The notes: generated by a model from the letters alone, not told the origin. A DNA stretch of 64,000 nt from Hypomesus transpacificus (GCF_021917145.1 NC_061063.1:7073944-7137943), one strand, 5' to 3'; shown: positions 35,203-48,726, counted from the stretch's first letter. Translations and numbers: made by a program.

Positions 35203-38200
35203 ATGGGGACTTTTGTGACTACCCTTGCAGCTCTACTTTTGGGTGGTAAGTCGCATTAAAAACATTTGCCTTTTCTCTAAACAATATGGACAACAGCACA
35301 GTCAGAAAACTGGTGAAGTCAAAATGGACCTTAAAATCTCATATAGTGACAGGTAGTAATTATTTTATAATTATTGTTTAGCAGAGATTGTGTCACAAAG
35401 ACATTCATTAAGCTATTTACTTGATAGCTTAACACAACTGGATATAAAGATGTGACAACATTTACACTTTTTTTTTTAAGTGTGTACAATCCAAGGTAAA
35501 ATCACAGTCTATGAGATGTCTTAAAACAACAAGGACAGGTAAGACAATGTTTTCCTGAACTCTGGAGATAACACAGATGTGTGACCACTTTCAGGACTGT
35601 GTTCAGCAGGACCAGGTGTTTTCCCACCTCAGACTAGTGCCATGTGCATGGTGTCTGGAGACCCCCACTACTTGACCTTCGACGGACAAAACTTTGATTT
35701 CAAGGGCACCTGTGTGTACCAGATGGCCAGCGTCTGCCACAACAATGATGATTTGGAGCCTTTTGGTGTTGTAGTGCAGAATGACAACCAGGATAAGAAG
35801 GTGGGCTCCGTCACCAAGCTGGTGAAGGTCCATGTCTACGGATATACCATCGTCATAAGCAAGGAGCACCCAGGGCTTGTCATGGTAAGAAATAACATGA
35901 AAAGACATGGCAGCATACTTTTTTATTCACAGCTGCTTTAGAGAGTAAAATTACATGTATTTTTTTATCTGTTCACAGATAAATGGTGAGCTGAACAACC
36001 TCCCAGTGATGCTGTATAACAACAAACTACAGCTGTACAAGAGTGGCTGGTTTGCAGTGATCGCGAGTGACTTTGGTGTGAAAGTCTCTTATGACTGGGA
36101 CAGTGTGTCCTTCGTCACTGTTCCCAGCAAGTACGCAGGCGCCATGTGCGGCATGTGTGGCAACTACAACCACAGACCAGACGACGACCTCCAGATGAAA
36201 GACGGGAGGCAGGCGGCCTCGGCCGAAGAGCTGGGTCAGAGCTGGACAATGGCCACCATTCCTGGCTGCGTCAATGGCTGCATAGGCCCCTGCCCTGACT
36301 GTAACATCACTCAGAGAGATCTGTACGCCACCAACAAGTACTGCGGCATCATCAGTAATGTAACAGGCCCCTTCCGCGACTGTCACGCCGAGGTCGACCC
36401 CGCCGGTTTCTTCCAGAACTGCCTGTATGATGTGTGTCTCTACCAGGGCAGCAAGGACATGCAGTGCAAGACTCTTACTGCTTACACGGCTGCCTGTCAG
36501 GAGAAAGGGGCCACTGTCTACTCCTGGAGGACTGCTGACTTTTGTGGTGAGCATAACCAAATTGAACTTGGTTGGATTGGCTAAACTCCACAGTATATCC
36601 ACTCTACAGTATATATACAGACACACACACCACCGAGGAGGAAGGTTTTTGGTGGCGTAGATGGTTAAAGCAGTGTTTATAGACGTGGTCATCACATTCT
36701 TAAGTCTTCGCAAGGATTCAAGTTTGAACCCCAGTATGGGCAAGATCGGATGAGAGCTTTACTGACGAGCGATGCATGACCAGTTACAGGGGTGCCGTTG
36801 ACTCCAGATACATGTTTGAGCTCAGCTAGACCAGGGTCACTGTGGTGCAGAAGTGAATTTAGGGGGGTGAATGAAACTGAGTTGAAGTGGGTAAACGCGC
36901 CATCAAAGAGCTAGCTTTTATAAAGATGCTCGTCCAGTCATTCCTCTTTGTGTATGAGACGGGGCATGGGTCAACCAAAGGTATAGTATAAGAGTAACCA
37001 AGAGTTTAATATCAATGCAATTTATTCACAGCTTCCCAGTGCAAAGAAGGCAGTCACTATGAGCTTTGTGCCAGCAGCTGCTCTTTGTCATGCCAGACTT
37101 TGAACACATCGGCTGGCTGCCAGGCTCCCTGTAGAGAGGGATGTTTCTGCGATAGTGGCTTTGTCCTTAGCGGAGACCAGTGTGTGCCCCTTGCCCAGTG
37201 CGGTTGTCAGTATCTGGGCAGATACTACAAAAATGGACAGGTCTTCTACCCTAATGGACTCTGCCAGCAAGAATGCACTTGTAATAGCACGGTAAGATGA
37301 ACAGAAGTAAATAGGAATGGTACCCATCATTCCATACAGTGGAAAAACCCTTAAACCCTAATCAGTTTCACTCTTTCACGTTTTTTTTCACGTTTTTTTT
37401 TCAGGTGAAATGTGTTGAATTCACTTGTGGACCATATGAAAATTGTGCTGTGAAGAACGGAGTCAGATCTTGCCAGCCAGAAGGAAAGGGATTGTGCTCC
37501 ATCTCAGGTGACCCACATTACAATACCTTTGACAACAACACCTACGACTTCCAAGGCACCTGCACCTACATTGCTGCTCAAGGCTGCTACCTAGAGGGCA
37601 CTCGCCTTACTCCCTTCACCGTAGCGGTAGAGAATGAGAAGTGGTATGGAATGTCGTCCGATCCACGAGTGTCTGTAGCAAAGCTTGTGGCTGTTGAAGT
37701 TTATGGAATCACCTTAACTCTGCACAAGAACGAAATTGGAATGGTCATGGTATGTTTTTTCACACTGATCGTGTCAAATTGCAATTTCTAAATCCTGTTT
37801 GTTAATTGCAAATCAAAGGGTTACCCAGCCTTGTGTGTCAGTTGAGATATACCAATCAATCCATTTGCATTAGTGTTTGGAGTATTTATTAAGAATGGAT
37901 ACATTTAAATGCTTTGGGGTGAGAGTCCAGATTGAAATAATAATCTGAAGAGCAAATCCTGTGATCTTCTCCACAGTTAAATGGAATCATGGTGAATATT
38001 CCTTTGACAATCCTCAATGGTACAGTGCAGGTTTATCAGGAGGGTTTGTATGATGTAATTGCGACAGACTTTGGTCTGAAAGTCACCTATGACCTGGTCT
38101 ATAAAGTCACCATCACCGTGCCTGGCAACTACCACGGCAAGACCTGTGGCTTGTGTGGAAACTTCAATGACAACAAAGAAGATGAATTCCAGCTTCCAAA

Positions 38201-39962
38201 CGGGAGCTTAACCAAGGACCTTCTGACCTTCGGGGCGGCCTGGAAGGTGATTGTTCCTGGGGTGGTCTGTGAAGATGGCTGCAGCGGAGATCAATGTCCC
38301 CAATGTGACATGACCAATAAGCCTGTGTTTGAGAAAGACTGCAGCATCATTACAGATGCTAATGGTCCCTTTGCCGTCTGTCACAAAGTCATAAACCCAG
38401 ACTCTTACTACAGAGACTGCGTCTTTGATACCTGTATGGCAATGGGAAACCGTATCATGCTTTGTAACAGCATCAACGCATACATGTCGGACTGCCAGAA
38501 CTTTGGGGTAAACATCTTGAAATGGAGAACACCAACTTTTTGTCGTGAGTCTATTTGCCAACAACTGACTGACATGGAATGTATTCTATCTCTCACTACA
38601 TGTCAGCTATGTGTGCCTTCTCAGTAACCAGTGACTATCATAACTCAAATGTGAAAAGTAGATACCAAATTTCTAAAAGCCATGGACTAACATCAATGTA
38701 TTTTGCTGAATATCCACAGCTTTCTCCTGTCCGGCTAACAGCCATTACCAGGTCTGCGCTGAGACATGTTCATCTCCATGTCCCGGACTCTCAAACGCCA
38801 TCTCTTGCCCATCCACCTGCGCTGAAGCCTGTGCCTGTGACTCAGGATTCTACTTCAATGGCACAGGCTGCGTGGGCTTGGAACAATGCAGCTGTTACTC
38901 TGACGGACATACTTTCAAGGTGAGAGAGTATACTGATTAGAGAGATACTGTCGCTGAAGCGTTCATGGAAGTCTAATCTATGATTTATTTAAATGTTTCT
39001 CTGAAGCACATTTTTTGACCAATCGACCAATAAACTGAACCAGATTGTAAAATATTTCATGACGACACGGAGCTCTGAAATTCACGTTTGGTTGTAAATT
39101 GTCCAGATTGGGGAAACCTTGATGACAGAAGACTGTTTTGGGGTCTATACCTGCCAAGTATCTGGAGTGGTCCTGTTTCAGTCTGTGACTTGCAAGACTG
39201 AGGAGAGCTGTGGGGTCAAGAGGGGCGTGCGAGGCTGTCATCCCAAACAGTGTCAGATTCAGTCTGGTGGAATGTTCACACCTTTCGATGGACAGAGCGG
39301 CCACGTCACAGCTTCAGGGTCCTTTGAGTTAGTGAACGTGTGTAACCAGAGTCTGGTGTCTGAGTGGTTCAGTGTGGTGGTGACACTAGAGGAGGAGAAC
39401 ACTGCCCTCAAAGACATGGTTGTCTTGTATGTCTTCTTCAAAGATGTGGTCATAAGTGTCAGTGACAAGCATGAGGTTCAGGTGAGTACATGCCTTAACC
39501 ATAATGCTTTAAGGTTTACATTGTTCTCTTGACATTCATACAAACTGAAATTAATAGATATTCATTGTTATCAAAACATTTTATGTTTTTTATTCATTAA
39601 TTAAATGAATGAAATATGAAAATGTCAAATTAATAAAAATGTCTTTACAGGTCAATGGCAAGAAGATGACCCTGCCCAGTTTGATACAAAATAACATTTC
39701 AGTGAAAATGTTTGACAAAACTCTGTTTATTGAGAGAAAGTCAAACCTGCAGGTGTCCCTCAGTCCCTCTCTGGAGACCACAGTTGCAGTCAGTGACAAC
39801 ATAGCAGGCAAGATGTGTGGTGCTTGTGGAAGGCTCTTTCCTTCTGGAGCCATGTTCCGTACCTCCAGGAACACCATCCTCACCGCTCTCCTTCAGACCA
39901 GAGAGTTTACTTACACACAGCAGTACATGTCTGATTGGATAGCCAGAGACATCCCTCAATGA
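35203..39962 (+). CDS. FCGBP-like secreted VWD-domain protein, short form without IgGFc-binding domain
   Basis: Exons: 35203-35245, 35595-35884, 35979-36546, 37032-37291, 37405-37749, 37977-38544, 38720-38919, 39107-39481, 39651-39962; phases agree, 986 residues. Residues 1 to about 20 are a signal peptide (MGTFVTTLAALLLGG). Order: VWD1 (SGDPHYLTFDG near 35-45; CGMCGNYN 168-175), C8, TIL (about 305-360), VWD2 (SGDPHYNTFDN near 420; CGLCGNFN), C8, TIL, then a diverged third VWD ending CGACG with no C8/TIL after it. Such gel-forming or mucus-associated proteins include FCGBP, zonadhesin and tectorin-like members; exon layout and sequence are closest to the neighbouring FCGBP-like gene. This copy lacks that gene's large N-terminal domain and the Cys-rich linker before VWD1. 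Confidence 0.88.
36651..36735 (+). mobile_element. tRNA-derived SINE head in an FCGBP-like intron
   Basis: GGTGGCGTAGATGGTTAAAG resembles an RNA polymerase III box A, and GGATTCAAGTTTGAACCCC about 50 bases on resembles box B. It sits in the intron after exon 35979-36546. The downstream body is unclassified. Confidence 0.45.
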
Positions 39963-40355
39963 TAAATCAGCTCATGTCAAACATTAAACATGACAATCCG
40001 ACTGTGCCAATCTAATCTCTAAATCAGAAATATTTTAATTTGTCTGTGAAAGGTTTTTAAATATTGTTTGGTATAACAGCTTTTACAAAGAATGATGATA
40101 AACAATACAATATGCAAGGGAGGAGTTTGACATTCTTTTGTTGAATATGCACATTTCCCTCTGTATTTTCCATTCAGCATGAGTTGTTTTTATTTGACAG
40201 ATATTGACCCTACAGTACATCCTAATAACTTTTTTTCTAAATGACAGTTCAATCGTAATGTGAATTCCATCTTAAGTGTATGTAAACAGTTGCCATTGCT
40301 GTTTATGAACATATGAATCATCATCAATAATCTTTTTGATAACAGTCACAAATTC

Positions 40356-40372
40356 AATAAATGTTCAATAAA
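40356..40372 (+). terminator. Poly(A) signals of the plus-strand FCGBP-like gene
   Basis: Two AATAAA hexamers (40356 and 40367) lie about 400 bp after the stop codon. Confidence 0.75.
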
Positions 40373-41018
40373 GTTAATTTTCAAACAGCACCTCAGATTC
40401 ACCTCTTAATGTTGAGCATTTGCAGAAATTGTTTAATCCTGTTTATTTCTCAGGTAATTTCTTCCTTGTTCTTTGAGATTGAATTGATATTCTATTACAG
40501 TTGTGTCATTTTCAAGATTGTGGGAGAAACTGGTCAGTTTCCCCTTATGTTGTGGCATCACCTTGGGTTCTGGTTTGGAATACAAGTTAGCGATCAGTTG
40601 AAAGGACATATAACTGACTAGTCAAAGAAATGAAGCAGACAAGAGTCAGCTGGTGGCTTTGCAAATTCTTTCTGAGACATGAAGGTCAGAAAGCTTCTTT
40701 ATACAGGAAAAGAGAGAGAGAGATAGATACAGACAGGTGGTGGTAGTGGTACAGAATACAGCAACAAACAACAGTAACTATTTTGGCAACATCTAGATAG
40801 ACAGGAACGGGATAGACAGTACATTCCCAATTACTGCGAATAGCAGGCGTGACCACATTGAAGAGATAAACAGTATAAAATACAGAATACAACTGCATTC
40901 ATAGAAATATACTAAACTATACTTCCTGGGAAAATAAAAAGTAGGCTCAACAATACCAACTTCAGTAAGAGGAAGAGAGAGACAAAAAGTGACAAGTTCT
41001 TTCACCTGTTATGGATAA

Positions 41019-41024
41019 TTTATT
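41019..41024 (-). terminator. Candidate poly(A) signal of the minus-strand FCGBP-like gene
   Basis: TTTATT on the plus strand is AATAAA on the minus strand, about 350 bp beyond the stop. The two convergent genes therefore end within about 650 bp of each other. Confidence 0.55.
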
Positions 41025-41371
41025 GATTGATCATTTCACAGAGTGATTTTAATAAAATTGTTTAGGAACACGCTACAAAGTAGCCACAAAAATGCATGCA
41101 CATAACATTTCTTAATGATTAATGTTTAATAACTTTGAAAACTGATTAAGTACGGTAGAGTAGGCTTTTGGATGTTCAGTTGAGCTGGTCCGTCATGTTT
41201 ACAGCCCACTGCAAAACAAGATACAACAACTTTATTAGAAGGAGAATACAGGACCCCACCACCAAAAATACAATGTTTTAACATGCAGGTTGAACACACT
41301 TATACACAAATATATTCTCCTATAAAACAGAGGTATATTTCACACAGTTATTATTGGGAATGAACACAAAC

Positions 41372-44300
41372 TCACCAGGTGGGGAAGTCAGGTGCTATCC
41401 AAGAGGCGATGTATTCCTGCATGGACAGCTGCATGTTGTCGTTACTGATGGCTGCCAGTTTCCCACAAGCCCCACACACCTTGTTCACCATGTTCTTACT
41501 GACAGTGATTGAGATTTCCTCAGACAGGCTGTAGGACACCCGCAGGCCAGATACCTTCTCAATGACCAGTGTTTTTTCCAACACCTTGACTGAAATCTCA
41601 TTCTTGTATAGACCGGGCAGAGTGCCAGTTCTACCGTTGACCTGCAAGAGCATGGAAAAGGCATTTAGAATTTGTTTTCAAACATCATGGAATCTCAAGC
41701 AAAAACCCTAAGGCCTGGTCTCCCATAATCTATTCATATGGGAGCTGATCCATTATCCGTCAAAGAAATTGTATTTTCATCTTTGTGTGATGTAGCATAC
41801 TCACCCAAGTCTCATGTTTGTTGTTAACAGAGATCATGAGATCATCAAAGAAGACATACACAGCCACCACCCTCTTCACCCCGGTGTTTCCACACGCCTC
41901 CATCTTCACCACCACTCTGAACCACTCGGCTACCAGACCACCGTCGCATGCTTTCACAACCTCATAGGCTCCAGATGCCGTCACAAATCCATTCGTCCCA
42001 CCGAATATAGTGAACAATCCGCCGGTCTCCATGACGCACTGTTGGGGGAAGCAGCCCCTCACGGCATTCCGCACTTGACATCTTTCATTACTCTGGCACT
42101 TCTGTTTTTGACACTGAATCCCACTATCAGCGGTACAAGTGCACAGCTCCTGGCAGTCCTTTGACAGGATAGACTCCCCAATCTAAGACAGACACAAAAA
42201 GGCACAGCATATTGTTTCATCATGACAGACATAAATGGACTTAGACGTACACACAGCTGCAACAGCATCCGCCAGCACACAACACAGGCAAAATCAACGT
42301 TTTTTCAGGCCTTCACCACTATAATGAAGAATGAATCCTAACGTTTCATTTATGAACCTTATGCTGTGATGTGACCGCACCTTGTAGGTGAGTCCTTTGT
42401 AATAGCAGCTGCACTGATCTGGGATAACACATCCAGTCCCATTGAAGTAGTGGCCTGGATTGCAAGCACAGCCCTCAGCGCAGGTGGTGGGGCAGGTGAT
42501 GGTGTCTGACAGGCCGGGACATGGGGTAGCGCAGATCTCGGAGCACACCTGGTAGTGGCTGTTAGCAGGGCAGTTCAAGGCTGAAAAACAGCACACACAC
42601 AAAGACCTTGTTATTATCCTGTCTACAGTCATTGCACTTTCAGGCTACTCCTTTTCATGCGTTTCAAGGCTGCTCTTCAACCGAAAACAAGTGTTCCGTA
42701 TCGCTTTGTCAACCATAAATATGACACGTACGACAAAAGGTGGTTGTTCTCCATTCTTTGATGTTCACCCCAAGGTTCTGGCAGTCAATCGTGTAGGCGG
42801 ATATGCTGTGACACAGAACGTGGCGGTCTCCTTTAGACAGACACACATCGTAAACGCAGTCTCTGAAGTAAGAGGCGGGGTCTATCCTGGCGTGACAGGC
42901 GGCGAAGGGACCATTAGAATTCGTTATGATGCTGCAGTCTTTCTCAAACACGACCTTCTTCTTGTCGTCGCATTTGGGACATTGATCTCCGCTGCAGCCG
43001 TCTTCACAGACCACCCCAGGAACACCCACCTTCCAGGCCGCCCCAAAGGTCAGAAGGTTTTTGGCTGCTTTCCCGTCGGGAAGCTGGAAATCATCTTTGT
43101 TGTCGTTGTTGAAGTTGCCGCACAGGCCACAGGTCTTGCCTCGGTAGTTGCCAGGCACAGTGACGGTGATGTGGTAGACCAGGTCATAGGTAACTTTCAG
43201 GCCAAAATCTGTGATGATGACATCATAAGTGCCATCTTGATAAGCCTGTATTGCTCCGTCATTTAGATTAAGAGGGAGGGTATTCATGACGCCATTCACC
43301 TGGATGACACAAGGATAACATGTAATCAGTAAAACTAAACATAAAACAACACAAAACAATATCGATTCATTATCCATTGAATACATCATTTGAAATAATA
43401 CATTAAGTAAACAAAATGACTTAATCATGCTTAATCATACTCACCATTATCATTCCAATCTGATTTCTATGCAGGATGAGGGTATTGCCATAAACTTCAA
43501 CAGCCACAAGCTTTGCTACAGACACTCGTGGATCGGACGACATTCCATACCACTTCTCATTCTCTACCGCTACGGTGAAGGGAGTAAGGCGAGTGCCCTC
43601 TAGGTGGCAGCCTTGAGCAGCCGTGTAGGTGCAGGTGCCCTGGAAGTCGTAGGTGGTGTTGTCAAAGGTTCTGTAATGTGGGTCGCCTGAGATGGAGCAC
43701 ACTCCCTGTCCTTCTGGCACGCAGGTTCTGATTCCGTTCTTCACAGCACACTGCTCATTCACTCCGCAGCTGAACGAAACACACGTCACCTAAAAACAAC
43801 AAAACAACAATGAGTGCCTCATTTTTGTATTGGATTTTTTTATGGAAAAGGGATTTTTTTAATCACTGGTTCATCATGAATGTCAATTATCCATTGAATT
43901 GCTGTATTAAACAAAGATCTCATGAACAAGAGACATAGATCAACTTTTGAACTATAGTACAGAAATGAACCTAAATGTACTCAACCTGGTTGTTGCTTGG
44001 GCTGCAGGTGCACCTCTGAAGGCAGCGGTCATCCCCCCAGAAGGATGCGCCGGCCGTCACATAGTGACCTTTGTACTGGCAGCCACATTGAGACTTGGGC
44101 ACACACTTGTTGCCGCTACGTAGGAAGCCATCGTCACAGGCACAGGTCTCCACACAATAGCCTTTGCACGTGGAAGGACCGTTTTGATTCTCACACGTGG
44201 CAGCACACGGACTTCCACACTGCTCATAGTGGCTGTTTTCTGGGCATGTGGGGTCAGCTGTTGAATTGTAAAGGACATTTAAATGTAGCTGACAGGACCG

Positions 44301-47300
44301 TCCATTTCCTTGATTTGAACACATTACATATTCTACGTAACTTCACCCCTTACAATTCAAACACTTAATATGTAATATGGGTTAGTAACTCACGACAATG
44401 GGCAATACGCCTCCAGTCGTGAATTTTGACGCCTTCTCTCTGGCAGGCATCGCTGTAGACCTGTAGGGTGTTGCAGAGGAAGTTCTTCATGCCCTCGCCC
44501 ATGCACACATCAAACATGCAGTTCTCACGGTACACCTTTGGCTCGATGACAGCTTTGCAATCTTTGAATGGGCCTTCCATAATGAGTGAGAGCGTACCAC
44601 AGAAGACCTTATCTGCCATGTGCTCGAAAAATCCATTGTTACACTGGTCACACTGCCCCACGCACTCATCCCGACAGTAGGCGTCATCTGCAGAGCCCGG
44701 GACTCTCCAGCTCTTTCCCAAGGCCGTTGGATTATTGGCGGGAGAACCATCAGGTAAGGTTAGGTCATCCTCATTTTTGCCGTTAAAGTTACCGCACAAG
44801 CCGCAGGTCCTGCCTGCAAAGCTGCCTGGCACTGTCACGACAAGATGCTGTTGCCAGTCGTACTGCACTGTCAGACCAAAGTCAGTTTCCAAGACAACGG
44901 AGAGACCGCTCTGGTATATCTTCAGTTTGCCATTGTTCAGGGTGATTGGCAGATTCCATAACATGTAATCCATCTAAAGATAAATAAAGATAACTGAACA
45001 AATGCATCTTATTACATTAAAATAAACATAGAGTACATAGTAAATACCAGCACTTTCAAGCAGAAAAAATGGTACATACCCTCACAAGGCCGAACTCAGA
45101 GCGAACTACAGTGATTGTGTATCCGTAGACATTAATAATAATCTTGGCAACAAACGTAACAATTGAGTTTCCCTTTTTGGCATTCTTAGCCTCCACTTCA
45201 AATGCTGGATGCCCCTCATCCACGTGACAGTTCTTGGCCATTGTGTAAGTGCAGTTGCCCATGAAGTTGTAGTAGTGGCCGTCAAATGAACGGTAGTGAG
45301 GGTCACCCATGGCCCAGCAGGTGCCTGGGGGAAGAACTGGAGGCTTTTTTACACAAATTGGGTTGTTGTCCTTCATTTGACACTCTTCGTCCTTTTGACA
45401 TGTCATTTGGCTGCACTCAAGCTTCTCTGGGGAGAGAAAGTAAAGGGAAAAATAATAGGATATAATAAAACTGAAACTGAATATGGCAGTCAAGTAGAAT
45501 AGGTGAGGTAGGCTAAACCATCAAGCAATGAACATCAATGGTCTGCCTTAATTGCTGCAGCATGACTGACTTACCTGGTTGACTAGCAGAGGCAGAAGAT
45601 CCATATCCAGTGGCAGCAACCACGCCAATACTATAGACGCCAAATGGAGAGTTGGGGTGGGCTATCTGGTGGAACCCAGCACCCCTGCCATAAGAGATAT
45701 CTGCCCATGAGTACTCACTCTCTCCCACCTGTTTCCAGCTAATGTCACTGGCCATAGGGACCTGGTCTAGCGTTAAACCACCCAGGTCCTGGCTACGAGC
45801 TATGATAACAGCCATGTTGGTGAAGTCAGCTTGCCCCTCCAAAGAGTATGAGGTACTAAAATTACTTGTCGGTAGAATGGTCATGAGGAAGGGATCATAA
45901 GCTGGGTTTGTATGATCAGGCCCCCCGTTGAACTCAAAAAGGACTTGGATGCCTTTGTCAGCCGTCAAGTGTATGGGATTGGGCCATTGGGAAAACAGCT
46001 CAATTTTCTGACCAGGAAGCATTGGCAGAGTCATAGCTTTACCTCCATTGTTCACCTGGATGTTGGTTGCCTGAGATGCTTGGATGAAGACACTGTCATA
46101 TCGTTTGGGGTCCTCATGGTAGGGCAGGGGTGCAATGATGAATTCCTTTCCCCAGCTGTTTACAGGGAGGAGCTGCTCATACACATGGTCACATGAAGTA
46201 AACTTAAATGTACAGGTATGTCCTGTGGATACTGCTACTGGCTGCTTTGAGACTACCCTGCAACCTGTGAGGTCATCAACGCTTTGAATCTGAATGCTCT
46301 CAAACGGCTCAAGGTTGAAGGTCAGCTTGCTCCCTGCTTGATACAGACGCCTGTGGAAACGTACGTTTGCCTTCAGGTAAATCTCGACTGAGTTTTGGTT
46401 CTTGTGGTTGGTGATAGAAAACTCTTTGAAGGTTTCCAGGGGAGTCCCTTTGGGAGTGAAGATGTAGTACTCTGTCCCCCATTCTTGAACTGGGTAGACC
46501 ACGGATGTGTCGGCCGTGTCCTTCTTGTAGTTGAGGGACAGCACAGTGACTTCTTGGCTTGCCTCGATCAGAACGGTGGGAAGGTTATTCCAGCTGCCTT
46601 TCATCTCCACACCATTGGGAAGCTGGAAGGCCACACCCTGACCTGGGTCGACGCTCTTCTGGTAAACCTGACCCAGGGCCGTTACCTTGACGACGGTGCT
46701 TCCGTGGGAGGAAGGCAGAGCGGAGACCTCGATCACGAAGCGTGCTTGGTTATCCCCCATGTAGTTTTGCAAAAAGACAGTGGCAAACTCTTTCCCTGCT
46801 GGTGTGGCAGAGCAGAGGCCTGGAAAGACAATTACAAATATAATTGTCAAACATCTCATGGGACAGTTCACCCAAAAATCTTAAATATAATTTTCCTCTT
46901 ACTTGTAGTGGTGCCGTTTACCCCTCTAGAATGTTTTGGTGTGCTGCCCAGCTTTGGAGATATTGATATTAGAGATGTCTGCCTTGTCTCAAATGTTATG
47001 GCGCTAGATGGCACCCGGCTTGTGGTGCTCAAAGCACCCCACAAATACATTTGAAAAACGAATTGATGTCGGTAGAAAGATAAACAGTTCCTGCATGAAA
47101 CTACTCACAACAAAGTATGTGTATTATCTTGAGTAGGCTAGGTGACAATTTCTGGTAAGGGACATTGTTGTTGAGTTTTTAATTTTTAAATCTAGCCAGC
47201 TTCTTTTTTCGAGAGAGAAGGCAGACAATATCTCAGCAAAAGAAAAGGCCAATATCTCCAGAACACCAAAACAATCTTGGGGGATAAATGGCATTAGAGG

Positions 47301-47615
47301 TAAGAGGAAACTTATGTATTTTTGATCTTTGTGTGAATTGTTCCTTTAAGTAGTCAGACACTGTGGTGAAAATGTGGAGAAAATGTGGTGTATTATTCCT
47401 GTCTTGTTGTCACTATGGAGAACCAAATAATACAAAGAAGAAACTAGTTATTCAGCTCATTTTCTCTTCCAGTGGTATTTTCTGTATTTCTTCTGCCTTG
47501 TTGTTTGACCTTGTTATCTCATTTTGTTTTGTCTAAAATACTGGCTTGTTTTAGAATCCAGTTCTATCTTACCACAAAGCAGCAAAACAACGACGCTATG
47601 AAGCAACCCGTCCAT
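41372..47615 (-). CDS. FCGBP-like (IgGFc-binding protein-like) secreted protein, long form
   Basis: Minus-strand exons: 47573-47615, 45575-46819, 45080-45426, 44394-44973, 43986-44257, 43445-43789, 42732-43299, 42381-42580, 41805-42182, 41372-41641; phases agree, about 1,415 residues. Start MDGLLHSVVVLLLCG is a signal peptide. The 1,245-bp second exon encodes the IgGFc-binding N-terminal domain (about residues 18-425; for example GKEFATVFLQNY). Then a Cys-rich linker, VWD1 (MGDPHYRSFDG), C8, TIL, VWD2 (SGDPHYRTFDN), C8, TIL and a diverged third VWD. GDPH is the self-cleavage motif known in FCGBP and MUC2. The last exon ends FPTW-stop, but a donor (CTG|GTGAGT) overlaps the stop; splicing to an acceptor at about 41210 would end FPTCGL instead. 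Mammalian FCGBP is far longer, with many more VWD units. Confidence 0.9.
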
Positions 47616-48251
47616 TCTTCCAGCTAAAAAACAAAGAGAAGGTCAAGTACAGAAGTTCGTCTATGGAGGCATATCAGCAATTTAAGTCAACTTGAGATCA
47701 TCACAGTACGCAGTAGTACAGAGGAATTTTACAGCACATCTGGTACACCAATCATGGTGTTTCCTTAATATTAAACTTTATCAAAGGCTCTAGGCCCAAT
47801 AGCAAGACATACACCATAAAAAAACAGATACGTAAACACATACAAACATACTCTTATTTATGAGAGTTTTAAAAGGCACCCATACAAATGTTTCCACAGA
47901 TATGATTGATATCTGACTGAGCTGCACCTGGGACTCGTGATCATCATTATAATAGTTTTGTGACTCATCAAGTCGAGACATAAACTTAAACTTCAGGTTC
48001 CTCAATAGAGCTTAGCCCTGAGTCAAAAAAGAGCTTACTAGCATTGCTACACCTGGGCTTTTTCAGCAGTATCCTCAGGCAGTCATTGTATGTATTAACA
48101 GATTAACAAGAACATTTTAGATTTCAAGTAACCAAGCAGTACAGATGAATGTTAATCAAGTTATATTATGTGTTACTGTATACAGTTATAAAGTTACACC
48201 TGTAGAAATAATGCTACAGTCTACCATGGACATTGATCAGATGATTCTTAC

Positions 48252-48310
48252 CTGAACCAGGTGTCTGGATGATAGGACTTAGGGTACATGGCCTTTTATT
48301 GAGGTTTGTT
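48252..48310 (-). promoter_or_regulatory. TATA-like box and non-coding first exon of the minus-strand FCGBP-like gene
   Basis: On the minus strand, AATAAAAGG (about 48293-48301) is followed by a short exon ending GGTTCAG|GTAAGA at 48252. A short upstream ATG in it would stop soon after joining the next exon, so the real start is taken as 47615. Confidence 0.5.
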
Positions 48311-48685
48311 GCTAGATGGTAGCCAATCAGTAGGGTTACACCTCTGTGGCACTTTCAAGTAAAGGCACCACCAGGCACCACATGGCAAAGTCACCTGTCC
48401 GGATGTTGGCACTGGGCAGATTCCAACTGTGTTTAATCAATTTCCTTTTGTTTCTGATACTGTTTGAGATCTGTCTGGAAACCATCAGATTTTGTTCAAG
48501 ATTTAATGTCCCATTGTTGTCCCATTGAGGAAAATTTGATCTCACAGTCGGGGTATGAAGCGGTCACAAGTCCTAGACATCAAGATGTATTGTAATCTTG
48601 TAATCAAATACCTTCGGTTTAATGTTTATGATGTGTTTGAGTTCGTCCACCACTACAAAGCAAAGCCCCCCCACCACCCCTTTGC

Positions 48686-48694
48686 CCCCCCCCC

Positions 48695-48722
<28 letters not shown>
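48686..48722. repeat. Poly-C and CA microsatellite
   Basis: C runs followed by about 13 CA units between the minus-strand FCGBP-like gene and ecm1. The rest of 48311-49568 shows no exon. Confidence 0.9.

Positions 48723-48726
<4 letters not shown>

Noticed and set aside
36027-36743. Minus-strand ORF of 238 codons
   Set aside because: Antisense shadow of the 568-bp VWD/C8 exon; similar shadows occur opposite 42732-43299.
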